The notes under the pieces were generated by a model. It made no database searches. It saw only the letters and a list, made by a program, of their open reading frames with translations, and was not told the DNA's origin. Of a stretch of DNA of 64,000 nucleotides, positions 51,688 through 61,449 are shown one piece after another. The DNA lies in the NCBI GenBank assembly GCA_024641245.1, contig JAHEDK010000005.1, forward strand, positions 1 to 64,000, read 5' to 3'. The position numbers and the translations under genes were made by a program. Numbering within the stretch: the first letter of the stretch is position 1; each line of letters begins with the position of its first letter. This DNA comes from Actinomycetes bacterium. GTDB taxonomy: Bacteria > Actinomycetota > Acidimicrobiia > Spongiisociales > JAHEDJ01.

Positions 51688-52691
51688 GCTTCCGAATGCC
51701 GGCCGAATGGGAGCCCCACGAGCGAACCCTGATGGCCTGGCCGGTGCACCACTCGTGGGGAGATCACCTCGACCGTGCTCGGCGGGCGTATGCCGATGTT
51801 GCAAACGCCATCATCGACTTCGAGCCGCTCACGATGCTCGTCAAACCGGGCGTGGGCGTCGGAGAACGTCGCCTCCTCAGCAGTGGGATCGACCTGGTCG
51901 AGATCCCCTACGAGTCGGCTTGGCAGCGCGACTCCGGGCCTCTCGTCGTGGTCGACGACCAGGGATCCCGTCGCGGCATCGACTTCCGCTTCAACGCCTG
52001 GGGTGAACGCTATCTGCCTTACGAACAGACCGCCGCAGCCGCCGGGGCGATCCTGTCCCACCTTGGCATCGAGCGGGTCCCCTCATCGATGGTCCTCGAA
52101 GGAGGCTCAATTACCGTCGACGGTGAGGGCACGCTCATCACAACCGAGCAATGCTTACTCAACCCCAACCGCAATAAGGAGTTGACGAGAGGAGACATCG
52201 AACTAGAACTCGGGGAGAAGCTGGGCATCAAGAAGGTCATCTGGCTCCCCGTTGGCATTGCCGCCGACTTCGCCACCGACGGACACGTCGACGCGGTGTG
52301 CACCTTCGTGGCCCCGGGGGTCGTGCTCCTCCAAGGCTGCACCGACCCCCACGATCCCGACTTCGAGCGCATGGCGGCCAACCGGGTGGCGCTCGATTCG
52401 CAGACCGACAGTTCCGGACGCTCGTTGCAGGTCTTCGAGCTCCCGGACTTGCCAAGCGAGCCGTTCGACCGAACCGACATCGGAGTGGCCTACGCCAACC
52501 TCGTCCTCGTCAACGGGGCTGTGATAGTTGGGGTCGGCGGATACCCAACCGACGATGAGGCCATGGAGGTCATCGGCGAAGCGTTCCCCCGACGCGCGGT
52601 GGTCGGTGTCGATGCGAGGATCATCTCGTACGCGGGCGGCGGTCCTCATTGCACGACGATGCAGATACCAGCGGGAGGACCCACACAATGA
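51684..52691 (+). CDS. Agmatine deiminase family protein
   Basis: 335 aa from GTG 51684 overlapping the previous stop (ATG 51696 is an alternative). AguA-type motifs: PAEWEPHERTLMAWP, WQRDSGPLVVVD, VLEGGSITVDGEGTLIT, DGHVDAVCTFV and the catalytic Cys in GGGPHCTTMQIP. The reaction is hydrolysis of the guanidino group of agmatine (or a relative) to N-carbamoylputrescine and ammonia through a Cys-amidino intermediate. The next gene encodes the carbamoylputrescine-amidase-like enzyme, as in the AguA-AguB route. Confidence 0.9.
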   Translation: MSFRMPAEWEPHERTLMAWPVHHSWGDHLDRARRAYADVANAIIDFEPLTMLVKPGVGVGERRLLSSGIDLVEIPYESAWQRDSGPLVVVDDQGSRRGIDFRFNAWGERYLPYEQTAAAAGAILSHLGIERVPSSMVLEGGSITVDGEGTLITTEQCLLNPNRNKELTRGDIELELGEKLGIKKVIWLPVGIAADFATDGHVDAVCTFVAPGVVLLQGCTDPHDPDFERMAANRVALDSQTDSSGRSLQVFELPDLPSEPFDRTDIGVAYANLVLVNGAVIVGVGGYPTDDEAMEVIGEAFPRRAVVGVDARIISYAGGGPHCTTMQIPAGGPTQ

Positions 52692-53629
52692 CCGACTTCC
52701 AGGTGATCACGAGAATCGATGACGTGCTTCCCTCACCGGCTCGGCACGAGGCGCCGAGCGGTCGGGGTCTGTTGCGAATTGGGGCCGTGCAGTGTGCGTG
52801 GGACTCCGATCCCGACACCCATCAGGCGACTCTGGCGGAAGGGATTCGGCTGGCGGCGTCGCAGGAGGCCAGGGTGATATGCCTGCAGGAACTCACGCTG
52901 TCGCCCTACTTCGCGGTTACCCCCGACGACATCGAAACGGCCGCCAGCCGGCTCGAGGACATTGACGAGGGTCCGACCGCGACCTTCGCCAGACGCATGG
53001 CGGCGGAGACCGGCGCCACGATTCATGCGAGCCTCTATGAGCGAGATCCCGGCGGGCTCGGTTTCAACACCGCCATCGCAGTGGATTCGGCCGGAGAACT
53101 GCTGGCTCGCACGCGCAAGGTACATATTCCCCAATTTCCGCTCTATCACGAAGATCGCTACTTCGCGCCGGGCGACAGCGGGTTCCCGGTGATCGACATA
53201 AAAGGAGCCGGCTTCGGGTTTCCGACTTGCTGGGATCAGTGGTATCCCGAGCTGGCCCGCATCTACTCGCTCGAAGGTGCGGAGATCCTCGTCTATCCCA
53301 CGGCGATCGGCATCGACCCGGACGAACTCGACTACGACACTCAACCCATGTGGCGGCACACCATCACCGCCAACGGCATGGCCAACGCAACGTTCATGGT
53401 GGTGATCAACCGTATTGGGACCGAAGGTCCGACCACCTTCTACGGGTCATCGTTCATCTCTGATCCGTACGGACGGGTCATTGTCGAAGCCCCGCGGGAT
53501 GAACCGGCGGTGCTGGTGGCGGACCTCGATCTCGACCAACGAAGGGACTGGATGACCTTCGGTCTCTTCGACACCCGGCGCCCGGATCAGTATCAACGAT
53601 TGGTGCAGTCGGGCGGGGGCGGTGCGTGA
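52688..53629 (+). CDS. N-carbamoylputrescine amidase-like nitrilase-superfamily hydrolase
   Basis: 313 aa from ATG 52688 (ATGA overlap). The Glu-Lys-Cys triad is visible: CLQELTLSPYF, TRKVHIPQFPLYHEDRYF and GFPTCWDQWYPELARIYSL. These agree closely with AguB, which converts N-carbamoylputrescine to putrescine, CO2 and ammonia. The N-terminal extension of about 35 residues before LRIGAVQCAW is longer than in typical AguB. Coupled with the agmatine-deiminase-like gene, it completes one guanidino-degrading branch. Confidence 0.88.
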   Translation: MTDFQVITRIDDVLPSPARHEAPSGRGLLRIGAVQCAWDSDPDTHQATLAEGIRLAASQEARVICLQELTLSPYFAVTPDDIETAASRLEDIDEGPTATFARRMAAETGATIHASLYERDPGGLGFNTAIAVDSAGELLARTRKVHIPQFPLYHEDRYFAPGDSGFPVIDIKGAGFGFPTCWDQWYPELARIYSLEGAEILVYPTAIGIDPDELDYDTQPMWRHTITANGMANATFMVVINRIGTEGPTTFYGSSFISDPYGRVIVEAPRDEPAVLVADLDLDQRRDWMTFGLFDTRRPDQYQRLVQSGGGGA

Positions 53630-53728
53630 ACGTGACCACTTGGCAGACACCCGTCAACCACGGATCCTTAGGATTGGATCGAAAGAAGATCCGATTCTCC
53701 CAACACGACTCGAGAGGAGATCGAAACT

Positions 53729-55300
53729 ATGAGGCGTAGAACAGGAATCATCGTATTCGTGTTGATGGCGCTGCTGGCGGGAGCCTGCGGTGACAGCACA
53801 GATGGCACCGAGGCCACCGGAGATACGGCGACCGGGACGACGCAGCCGGGGACCGACGCGACGGTTGCCCCCGGCGATGAAGGGGGAGGCACACTCACCG
53901 CGGTGCGCTTCGAGTCCTTCGACGGCTGGGTACTCGACTCGGCTGCGGCATACTCCAGCTATCAGACCCATCAAGCGGTGATCGAGCCGCTGATGCGCTT
54001 CGGTGCCGACGGACAATCGATCGAGCCGGGACTGGCCGAGAGCTGGGACTACGACCCGGACGGGTTGACGATCACTTTCACGCTGCATGAGGGAGCGCGC
54101 TTCAGCAACGGCGACCCCGTCACCGCGGAGGATGTCGCCTTTTCGCTCGGCATCTGGAATGCCGGGCCGAACTTCGGCGGGTCCTGGGATGCCATCGTCG
54201 GAGTGACCGGTGAGGGCCGAGAGATCGTTATGGAACTCGCCTACCCGGACAACACGCTCATGGCGGTACTTGCCTCCTCGATCTCGGGCATCATGCCCAT
54301 GGATTTCGGCGGGATGACCGAAGATGAGTACTACAACAATCCGATCGGCGCAGGTGCCTTCGTCGTGGATGAGTGGTCGATCGGCGGCCGCATAATCCTG
54401 ACGCCCAACGAGTTCTACTACGACCCGGAGCGCCCGTATGTGGATGAGCTCATCCTCGATGTGGTGACCGACGAGACCGAGCGGCAAATCCTCTTCGATA
54501 GCGGCGAGGCACAGATCATCGAGTACCTTTCGCCGACCGTCGCCCCGCAGTACGACCCGGCGGACGTCTACGTCTGCACGGTTCACTCCGTGGAACACAT
54601 CGGACTCAACGTGCTGAGGCCACCATTCGACGATCTGTTGGTACGTCAAGCGGTTGCCTACGCGATCGACTACGAGGCGATCGACGCCGCGCTGGGTGAG
54701 TACTTCGGGCTCCCGAGTGGGATTCTGTCCCCCAACATCCTCAACTGGGCTCCGCCTTCGAAACCGTATTTCAGGCGGAACCTGGATATGGCCAATGATC
54801 TCCTGGCACAGTCGTCGGCGGCGGGAGGTACTTCGGCGGAACTCATCTACGACGCCGGTAACGCTCTGGATACTCTCGTTGTGCAGATCATCCAGGCGAA
54901 TCTCGCCGAGATCGGCATCGACGTGTCTTTGAGTGCGCTCGAGACCGGTGCGTTCCTCGATCGGGCGTTTTCGATCGACGCCGACATGACGATCTGGAAC
55001 TACGGAGCTATTTCGCCCAATATCTCCGATCCAATGATCTGGATCTATGCGACCGGGTGGTTGTTCTCCGGGTTCGAGACCGATACGTTGTTCGACCAGT
55101 TCCTGGCCTACGCAGACGCCGCAACGAATGAGGATATGCAGGCAATCGTGACCGAGATCCAGGATGGCGCCATCGACGAGGCTGCCGCCATTGCGGTGGC
55201 AGAAGGTTCCTACTTGCACGCGGTGAATCAGAACCTAACCGGGTTCGCCTCTGCCCCCTGGGGCCTGTACTACTACGACACCATCGGGCTCGGCGGCTAG
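53729..55300 (+). CDS. Family 5 extracellular solute-binding lipoprotein (Dpp/Opp type)
   Basis: 523 aa. Signal peptide with lipobox ALLAGAC (Cys19) and Thr/Gly-rich linker. The SBP family 5 pattern is seen: LMRFGADGQSIEPGLAESWDYDPDGLTITFTL, FSNGDPVTAEDVAFSL, VAYAIDYEAIDAALG. Such proteins bind peptides, nickel or opine-like compounds. GAGAGGAGA precedes the ATG. It is the receptor of the transporter encoded by the four following genes; ligand unknown, perhaps a guanidino peptide or opine. Confidence 0.9.
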   Translation: MRRRTGIIVFVLMALLAGACGDSTDGTEATGDTATGTTQPGTDATVAPGDEGGGTLTAVRFESFDGWVLDSAAAYSSYQTHQAVIEPLMRFGADGQSIEPGLAESWDYDPDGLTITFTLHEGARFSNGDPVTAEDVAFSLGIWNAGPNFGGSWDAIVGVTGEGREIVMELAYPDNTLMAVLASSISGIMPMDFGGMTEDEYYNNPIGAGAFVVDEWSIGGRIILTPNEFYYDPERPYVDELILDVVTDETERQILFDSGEAQIIEYLSPTVAPQYDPADVYVCTVHSVEHIGLNVLRPPFDDLLVRQAVAYAIDYEAIDAALGEYFGLPSGILSPNILNWAPPSKPYFRRNLDMANDLLAQSSAAGGTSAELIYDAGNALDTLVVQIIQANLAEIGIDVSLSALETGAFLDRAFSIDADMTIWNYGAISPNISDPMIWIYATGWLFSGFETDTLFDQFLAYADAATNEDMQAIVTEIQDGAIDEAAAIAVAEGSYLHAVNQNLTGFASAPWGLYYYDTIGLGG

Positions 55301-55307
55301 CACGGGT

Positions 55308-55343
55308 GGGGTGGACGCCGGGCTACCGTCCGGCGTCCACCCC
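55308..55343 (+). terminator. Strong hairpin between binding-protein and permease genes
   Basis: A perfect 14-bp GC-rich stem (55308-55321 with 55330-55343) closes an 8-base loop, with no T run. It probably stabilises the upstream message or attenuates read-through, raising binding-protein levels over the permeases. Confidence 0.6.
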
Positions 55344-55360
55344 TCAACGGGAAGGTAGAT

Positions 55361-56305
55361 GTGGGGCGGTTTGGCTTCGTAGCCAGGAGGTTGTTGCAGA
55401 CCATTCCGATGCTGTTCGGCATCGTGCTGGTGGTCTTTCTCGTACTGCAAATCACTCCCGGCGATCCGGCCCGGCAGATTGCCGGCCTTCGGGCAAGCGA
55501 AGCCGACCTCGAGGAGGTTCGCCAGGAACTGGGATTGAACGATCCGGTCATCGCTCAGTACGGACGGTACGTCGGCAACTTGCTCCAGGGCGACCTGGGC
55601 TACTCGTACAAATCACGCAAACCCGTGGCCGACATCATCGGCGACCGTATCTCTGTGACGGTTTGGCTTCTCACGACCGGCGTACTGATGACCTTGCTGA
55701 TCAGCGTTCCACTGGGGGTAGTCGCCGCCCTTAGGAAAGACCGGGTGGCGGATCACGCCATACGTGGCTTCGGGTTGCTCGGGTTGAGCATGCCGGCTTT
55801 CTGGACCGGAGTCATCCTGCTGCTGCTTGTGGCGCTTCCGACCGGGTGGTTCCCGGCGGGCGGATTCGGGGATACCTTTGGTGAGAAACTTCGGGCAATC
55901 TTCCTACCGGCATTGACCTTGGCAATCGGCTCATCGCCGTTCATCATCCGCGGGTTGCGCGCCGCCATGATCTCTGTGATGGAGTCCGACTACATCTCCA
56001 CCGCTCGATCCGTCGGCGTTGCCGGTGGACGACTGGTCCGCCGCTTCGTGCTCCGCAACGCGGCGGGACCAGGCGTCACCTTGCTGGCGATCGAGATCGG
56101 CTACCTCTTGTTCGGAGCCGTCGTCATCGAGACGACCTTCGCGCTGCCGGGGGTCGGCCAGGGCCTGGTCATCGCCGCGCAGGGACGGGACCTACCTTCG
56201 GTCCAGGGTTACACGCTGCTGTTCGCGCTGGTGGTCGTCGCGGTCTACCTTCTCTCAGATGTCGTGACCGCGATGCTCGATCCGCGGGTGGAGATCGACA
56301 CATGA
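55361..56305 (+). CDS. ABC transporter permease (DppB-like)
   Basis: 314 aa from GTG 55361 (AAGG upstream). N-terminal FVARRLLQTIPMLFGIVLVVF and LQITPGDPARQI are typical of DppB/OppB. The EAA loop is YISTARSVGVAGGRLVRRFVLRNA. About six helices. It overlaps the next permease by 4 bases. Confidence 0.92.
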   Translation: MGRFGFVARRLLQTIPMLFGIVLVVFLVLQITPGDPARQIAGLRASEADLEEVRQELGLNDPVIAQYGRYVGNLLQGDLGYSYKSRKPVADIIGDRISVTVWLLTTGVLMTLLISVPLGVVAALRKDRVADHAIRGFGLLGLSMPAFWTGVILLLLVALPTGWFPAGGFGDTFGEKLRAIFLPALTLAIGSSPFIIRGLRAAMISVMESDYISTARSVGVAGGRLVRRFVLRNAAGPGVTLLAIEIGYLLFGAVVIETTFALPGVGQGLVIAAQGRDLPSVQGYTLLFALVVVAVYLLSDVVTAMLDPRVEIDT

Positions 56306-57177
56306 CCACTCCCGCCTTCGAAGCAGTCCCTGAGGCTCCGCAGATTGCAGAGGCGTCCCTGGCCGAACCGGGAGCATGGAAGCGCATGCCGAAAAAGGTC
56401 TGGGTCGGGTGCGGCATCGTGCTCCTCTATTTGCTCGTTGCGCTGCTGGCCCCTGTGATTGCTCCCTATGATCCACTCGCTATCGAACCTGCCAACCGGC
56501 TCGCCTCGCCTGATATGGCGCATCTCCTGGGTACCGATGAGCTCGGACGCGACATCTTCTCGAGGCTCCTCTACGCGGCCCGCGTTGACATTCCGATCGG
56601 ATTCCTGGGTGCTCTCCTTCCGGCCATTCTCGGCACGATGCTGGGAGCAATCGCCGGGTACTTCGGCCGCTGGGTCGACACGGCCATCATGCGCACGGCC
56701 GACGTCGTGCAGGCGTTCCCCGCGTACATCCTCGTCATCGTGCTCGTCTTCGCACTTGGCCAGGGGGCCGGTTCGATCATCCTTGCCTTCACGGTGCTCG
56801 CCTGGGTCATTTATGCCCGCATCATCAGGGGGGAAGTGCTGCGCGTGCGTGACCGGGACTACGTGCAGGCCGCCCGGGTGGCCGGATTGCGAAAGATGCG
56901 GATTCTCCGGGTGCATGTGTTCCCGAACGTCATCAACCAAACCCTGGTGTATCTCCCCAACGACATCGTGTTTGCCACTCTGGCGCTGGCCGCGTTCTCG
57001 TTCCTCGGGTTGGGTATCCCTCCCCCCACCCCGGAGTGGGGAGCCATGATTGCCGAGGGTCAACCGTTCCTGCGGACCAACTGGTGGTTTGCGACCGTGC
57101 CCGGGTTGGTAATCGTGGGTCTCGGGCTCGGTCTTTCCCTCATCGGCGAGGGGCTCGAGGAAGGTCTCCGGGCATGA
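56302..57177 (+). CDS. ABC transporter permease (DppC-like)
   Basis: 291 aa. DppC/OppC signatures: DPLAIEPANRL, HLLGTDELGRDIFSRLLYAAR and the EAA loop YVQAARVAGLRKMRILRVHVFPN. It overlaps both neighbours and forms the channel with the DppB-like partner. Confidence 0.93.
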   Translation: MTTPAFEAVPEAPQIAEASLAEPGAWKRMPKKVWVGCGIVLLYLLVALLAPVIAPYDPLAIEPANRLASPDMAHLLGTDELGRDIFSRLLYAARVDIPIGFLGALLPAILGTMLGAIAGYFGRWVDTAIMRTADVVQAFPAYILVIVLVFALGQGAGSIILAFTVLAWVIYARIIRGEVLRVRDRDYVQAARVAGLRKMRILRVHVFPNVINQTLVYLPNDIVFATLALAAFSFLGLGIPPPTPEWGAMIAEGQPFLRTNWWFATVPGLVIVGLGLGLSLIGEGLEEGLRA

Positions 57178-58154
57178 ACGAGCATCTGCTCGAGGTGGCG
57201 GACCTCAAGATCACGCTTCCGGCCGGTGGCGCCACGATCACGCCGGTGGACGGTGTGTCGCTGTCGCTCGGAAGAGGCGAGGCACTCGGCATCGCCGGTG
57301 AGTCGGGGTCCGGCAAGACTCTCACACTCAAGTCGATCATCGGTCTACTGCCCCCCGGAGCGTTCGTCGAGGGCGATCTGCGATTCGCGCTCGGGGACCA
57401 AGCGCCGATCCCCTATGCGGCCACCGATGTGCACGGTCGCGGGATATCGATCATCTTCCAAGAACCGATGACGGCGCTCAACCCGACGATGCGGGTAGGG
57501 GACCTGATCGCAGAGGGTCCCCGGATCCACGAGGGGCTCGGCAAGGGAGCGGCACGGGAGCGGGCCGTTGAACTGATGCGTCGGGTCGGCATACCCGCCC
57601 CGGAGCGAAGGGCCAGGATGTGGCCCCATCAGCTATCCGGGGGTCTCCGCCAGCGAGTCATGATTGCGACGGCACTCTCTACCCGTCCCAAGCTCCTGCT
57701 CTGCGATGAGCCGACGACGGCGTTGGACGTGTCGATTCAGGATCAGATCCTCGGACTGTTGCAGGAGATCCGGACCACGCTGGGGATGTCCATCATCTTC
57801 GTTTCGCATGATCTCGCAGTTCTCGGCGAGCTCTGCGAACGGCTCGCCATCATGTACGCCGGGCAGGTCGTCGAGACCGGACCGACGGAAGCCGTCTTCT
57901 CCAGTCCGAATCATCCGTACACCGAGGCTTTGATGACCTCGGTTCCTTCTTTTGACGCGACCTCCGACAAGCTGGCCGGCATTGAGGGACATCCACCGGA
58001 TCCGAGGTCGTTCCCGCCCGGTTGCCGGTTTGCCCCTCGCTGCCGTTATGCGCAGGACGATTGCGCTGAGGCTCAGTTCAGGCTGGTGCCCACCTCCGCC
58101 GAACGTTCGACGGGTTGCATCCATACTGAGGTCTTCGCCGGGAGGGAGCGGTGA
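57174..58154 (+). CDS. ABC transporter ATP-binding protein (DppD-like)
   Basis: 326 aa from ATG 57174. Walker A GESGSGKTLTL, signature LSGGLRQRVMIA, Walker B LLLCDEPTTALDVS and the C-terminal Cys-rich oligopeptide-transporter motif (FPPGCRFAPRCRYAQDDC) that binds an iron-sulfur cluster in relatives. It overlaps DppF by 4 bases. Confidence 0.93.
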   Translation: MNEHLLEVADLKITLPAGGATITPVDGVSLSLGRGEALGIAGESGSGKTLTLKSIIGLLPPGAFVEGDLRFALGDQAPIPYAATDVHGRGISIIFQEPMTALNPTMRVGDLIAEGPRIHEGLGKGAARERAVELMRRVGIPAPERRARMWPHQLSGGLRQRVMIATALSTRPKLLLCDEPTTALDVSIQDQILGLLQEIRTTLGMSIIFVSHDLAVLGELCERLAIMYAGQVVETGPTEAVFSSPNHPYTEALMTSVPSFDATSDKLAGIEGHPPDPRSFPPGCRFAPRCRYAQDDCAEAQFRLVPTSAERSTGCIHTEVFAGRER

Positions 58155-59140
58155 GCGCCTTCCTCGAGGTGCGGGATCTCACGGTAACTTTCCGGGTCGG
58201 GTCCGCACTCAAGGCCCGGCTGCAGGGCGAGCCGCCTCCTGATCTCACCGCCGTCGACGGGATCTCGTTCACGGCGGAGCGGGGGGACTCCATCGGTATC
58301 GTCGGTGAGTCGGGGTGTGGGAAATCGACGCTCGCCAAAGCGATCACCGGTCTGGTCCCGGTGGCCTCCGGTTCACTGCATCTCGATGGTGAGCCTCTCC
58401 TGGCCAAGCGCGCCCGGGCGACGATGCGTCGAGTCCAGATGGTGTTCCAGGATCCCAGTTCGTCGCTCAATCCTTCGCTCACGATCGAGAAAATGCTCTC
58501 GGAGCTCCTCAGAGTCCATCGGATCGTACCCGTCGACAAAGTCGCCGATCGTTGCGGAGAGCTGATGGAACTCGTCGAGCTGCCCCGCAACCTGCTCAAG
58601 GTCAGACCCGGCCGGCTTTCGGGCGGACAGAGGCAGCGAGTCGGTATCGCCCGGGCGCTGGCGCTCGAGCCGGATGTACTCATCGCGGACGAAGCCGTCG
58701 CCGCCCTGGATGTCTCGGTACAGGCACCCGTGCTCAACCTCTTGAATTCGCTCAGGGAGAACCTTGGGCTCACCCTCATGTTCATCTCGCACGACCTGGC
58801 AGTGGTCCGATATGTGAGCGACCGGGTGATCGTGATGTACCTGGGCAAGGCCGTCGAGGATCGATCGACCTCAGAGCTGTTTGACGATCCGCGCCATCCC
58901 TATACCAGGGCGCTCATGGCCGCCGCCCCCAAGTTCGGAGTGAAGAAGGCGCCGGGTGAGTCGGCGTTGAAGGGCGAGCCGCCGAGTGCGTTGAAACTCC
59001 CGAGTGGGTGTCGATTCAGTCCGCGCTGCCCGATCGCGGCGGAGGTCTGCCAACAAAGGGAGCCTGATCTCACCGGGCCGTCTCCTATCCAGAGGGCTGC
59101 ATGCCACTTCGCCTGGGAGGCCCGCGGCGTGCCGTCATGA
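58151..59140 (+). CDS. ABC transporter ATP-binding protein (DppF-like)
   Basis: 329 aa from GTG 58151. Walker A GESGCGKSTLAK, signature LSGGQRQRVGIARA, Walker B VLIADEAVAALDVS (Ala for the usual Pro after Glu) and C-terminal SGCRFSPRCPIAAEVC. Second ATPase of the Dpp-type importer; it overlaps the following amidohydrolase gene. Confidence 0.93.
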   Translation: MSAFLEVRDLTVTFRVGSALKARLQGEPPPDLTAVDGISFTAERGDSIGIVGESGCGKSTLAKAITGLVPVASGSLHLDGEPLLAKRARATMRRVQMVFQDPSSSLNPSLTIEKMLSELLRVHRIVPVDKVADRCGELMELVELPRNLLKVRPGRLSGGQRQRVGIARALALEPDVLIADEAVAALDVSVQAPVLNLLNSLRENLGLTLMFISHDLAVVRYVSDRVIVMYLGKAVEDRSTSELFDDPRHPYTRALMAAAPKFGVKKAPGESALKGEPPSALKLPSGCRFSPRCPIAAEVCQQREPDLTGPSPIQRAACHFAWEARGVPS

Positions 59141-60765
59141 CACCGGCCGACGTGGTTCTGCGCGGAGCGCCGATCTCGACCCTCGACCCTGCTCGGCCGT
59201 GGGCGCAGGCCGTCGCTGTTGCCGGAGGTGTGATCCAGGCCGTCGGCACCGTCGGTGAGATCGCCGAGCTGATCGGACCGGACACCACGGTTGTCGCTCT
59301 CCGATCCGACCAGCTGGTTCTACCCGGATTCATCGACGGTCACACCCACTACATCAACGGTCCGATGGAGGCTGCGGGAGTGGTCCTCTCCGAGTGCGAA
59401 ACACTCGAGGAAGTCGTGACGGTGCTCAGAGCAACCACCCCGGACGGCGGGCCTGTGCTCGGAGGAGGATGGCGCTCGCACATATTCCCGGACGGACCGC
59501 ATCGCCGGATCCTCGATGAGATCTTCGGAGACGTGCCGGCCATGTTGCGGGAGATCAGCAGCCATTCGCTCTGGGTCAATTCCGCGGCGCTGGCGAGGGC
59601 CGGAATAAGCGCCGCGACACCGGATCCGGATCCCGGTTTCTCGATGTTCGTTCGTGACGAAGCGGGCACGCCCACGGGGTGGGTGCTGGAAGACGGGGCA
59701 ATGGCCATGGTGCGGTCGGCCGTCTCGCCGGCGACACCAGACCAGGCGCGGCGGGAGCTGCGGGCCGCCCAGCCCGGCTACGCGGCGGCCGGGCTCACAG
59801 GTGCCTTCGACGCCGGGGTGTTCATGGTTGACGAGTGGGCAGCATGGGAGATGCTCGTCGACCTCGATCATCGTGGGGAGCTGGGCCAGAGGGTCGTGGG
59901 GGCAAAGGTCGCCATCTTCGGAGACGATCCGGTGGCCGTCCTGCGCGACGCCAATCAGGCTTTCCGTTCACCCAACGTGACGATCGACACGCTGAAGATC
60001 TTCGTCGATGGTGTGCCCGAAGCCCACACTTCGGCCTATCTGGAACCTTATGACGACCGGTCCGACACGAATGGGCCACTGGCCGCCCCCGAGGAGAACA
60101 TCCGGCGATGGGCACTCGAGGCGGACGCCGCCGGTTTTCCTTGCCACTTCCATGCCATCGGCGACCGGGCCGTGAGGGTCGCACTCGATGCAGTCGCAGG
60201 GGTCAGATCGTCGGGAGACTCGGGTCTTCTACACACGATCTGCCATGGCGACCTGGTCGACCCTGCCGACCTGCCCCGATTCGCCGAGCTTGGTGTAGTT
60301 CACAACACCTCAGGGCAGTGGATAGCCAGCACCCCGATCGACGAAGTCATGATGCGGCGCCTGGGCGAGCGAGCGCGGCGCCACTACACGATTCGAAGTG
60401 CCCTCGAGGTCGGTACCGTCGTGACGCTCGGGGCGGACTATCCGGCCTCGTCGTATGTGTCGACCTACCGGCCGCTCGTGCTGATCGAGTCGGCGGTCAC
60501 ACGGCGGCTGGCCGGGTTGAGGTCCGGTGACCCCCTTCCACCGGCATGTGAGGCGCTGCCGGTCGAGGCAGCGATTCGGGCGATGACGATCGATGCCGCT
60601 CGCCAGTTGCGAGTCGACCATGTCACCGGTTCACTACAAGTCGGCAAGGATGCAGACCTCGTTGTACTGAACCAGAATCTGTTCGAGATTCCAGCTCATG
60701 AGATTGCCGCCACACCGATTGCTCTCACGATGCGGGGCGGCCGGATCACCCACCAAAACCTGTGA
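59137..60765 (+). CDS. Amidohydrolase (YtcJ-like), second copy
   Basis: 542 aa from ATG 59137 (ATGA overlap; an ATG at 59101 would overlap the upstream gene more). Motifs: GFIDGHTHYINGPMEAAG (HxH), HFHAIGDRAVRVALDAV, LHTICHGDLV and LGADYPASSYV. Similar in length to the 50062 gene but clearly different in sequence. Being coupled to the transporter, it may open or deacylate the imported compound. Confidence 0.85.
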   Translation: MTPADVVLRGAPISTLDPARPWAQAVAVAGGVIQAVGTVGEIAELIGPDTTVVALRSDQLVLPGFIDGHTHYINGPMEAAGVVLSECETLEEVVTVLRATTPDGGPVLGGGWRSHIFPDGPHRRILDEIFGDVPAMLREISSHSLWVNSAALARAGISAATPDPDPGFSMFVRDEAGTPTGWVLEDGAMAMVRSAVSPATPDQARRELRAAQPGYAAAGLTGAFDAGVFMVDEWAAWEMLVDLDHRGELGQRVVGAKVAIFGDDPVAVLRDANQAFRSPNVTIDTLKIFVDGVPEAHTSAYLEPYDDRSDTNGPLAAPEENIRRWALEADAAGFPCHFHAIGDRAVRVALDAVAGVRSSGDSGLLHTICHGDLVDPADLPRFAELGVVHNTSGQWIASTPIDEVMMRRLGERARRHYTIRSALEVGTVVTLGADYPASSYVSTYRPLVLIESAVTRRLAGLRSGDPLPPACEALPVEAAIRAMTIDAARQLRVDHVTGSLQVGKDADLVVLNQNLFEIPAHEIAATPIALTMRGGRITHQNL

Positions 60766-60778
60766 CCGGCGACTCCGA

Positions 60779-61420
60779 CTAGGAAGTGGGCGCCCGGGCC
60801 GGCCACCGCTCGGGGGGGATGAACTCGCTCGGAAATGGTTTGGCGGGCCGGTAGCCGGGTGCCCAATACTCCGGATACCAGGGGATCTGATCGGCGCACT
60901 GGACCAGCTCGTAGGCCATCGTTTTGAGTGTCGTGGGTACTGCTCCTGCTTGGTGCAGGCGACGCAACGCCGGACCCGGATGCGGCTCCGTGGTGAACAA
61001 GCAGTCCTCGAGCAGGAATACCTGAAACTCGGCTTCGAGCAGCCCGAGCGTCGACTGCAGTACGCAGACATCGGTCTCAGCTCCGGCGACGGCGATCTGG
61101 CTCACGCCCCTTTCCTTGATGGCTTCGATGATGGGCGGCTCAGACGCACAGCCGAAGAAGCTCTTGACAAACTTCATACCCTCGGCGGGAAACACTCGCT
61201 CCAACCGATTCGGGAGTTCTCCGTTCCCGGAGGTCGGGGTCTCGAACGTCGCAATTGTGGGCAGGTCCATCCAATCGGCCAGCATCAGCAGGTGCTCGAG
61301 CCGGAGCATCAAAGCTTCGAGGGGAGGGCCGCCGTCTGAGAAAGCCATGCCGATGAAGGCTGGCTGGACGTCGATCAGCAGGACACCGACGTTCGACGAG
61401 TCGACTCGCGGGATCTTCAT
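60779..61420 (-). CDS. Isochorismatase-family cysteine hydrolase
   Basis: 213 aa from ATG 61420. Catalytic Asp in VGVLLIDVQPAFIG, Lys in MKFVKSFFGC and Cys in IAVAGAETDVCVLQSTLG (with the cis-peptide site). Relatives act on nicotinamide, N-carbamoylsarcosine, ureidoacrylate and biuret-like amides. That fits the amide/urea theme of the cluster. Divergent from an MFS gene across operator 6. Confidence 0.87.
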   Translation of the reverse strand: MKIPRVDSSNVGVLLIDVQPAFIGMAFSDGGPPLEALMLRLEHLLMLADWMDLPTIATFETPTSGNGELPNRLERVFPAEGMKFVKSFFGCASEPPIIEAIKERGVSQIAVAGAETDVCVLQSTLGLLEAEFQVFLLEDCLFTTEPHPGPALRRLHQAGAVPTTLKTMAYELVQCADQIPWYPEYWAPGYRPAKPFPSEFIPPERWPARAPTS

Positions 61421-61449
61421 CTCGAACTCCTCGACTTTCCACAGCCGGG

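Noticed and set aside
53630-53728. Guanidine-type riboswitch before the binding-protein gene
   Set aside because: The gap contains a small GATC-rich inverted repeat (GGATCG/AGATCC) only; the conserved ykkC-type elements are not seen.
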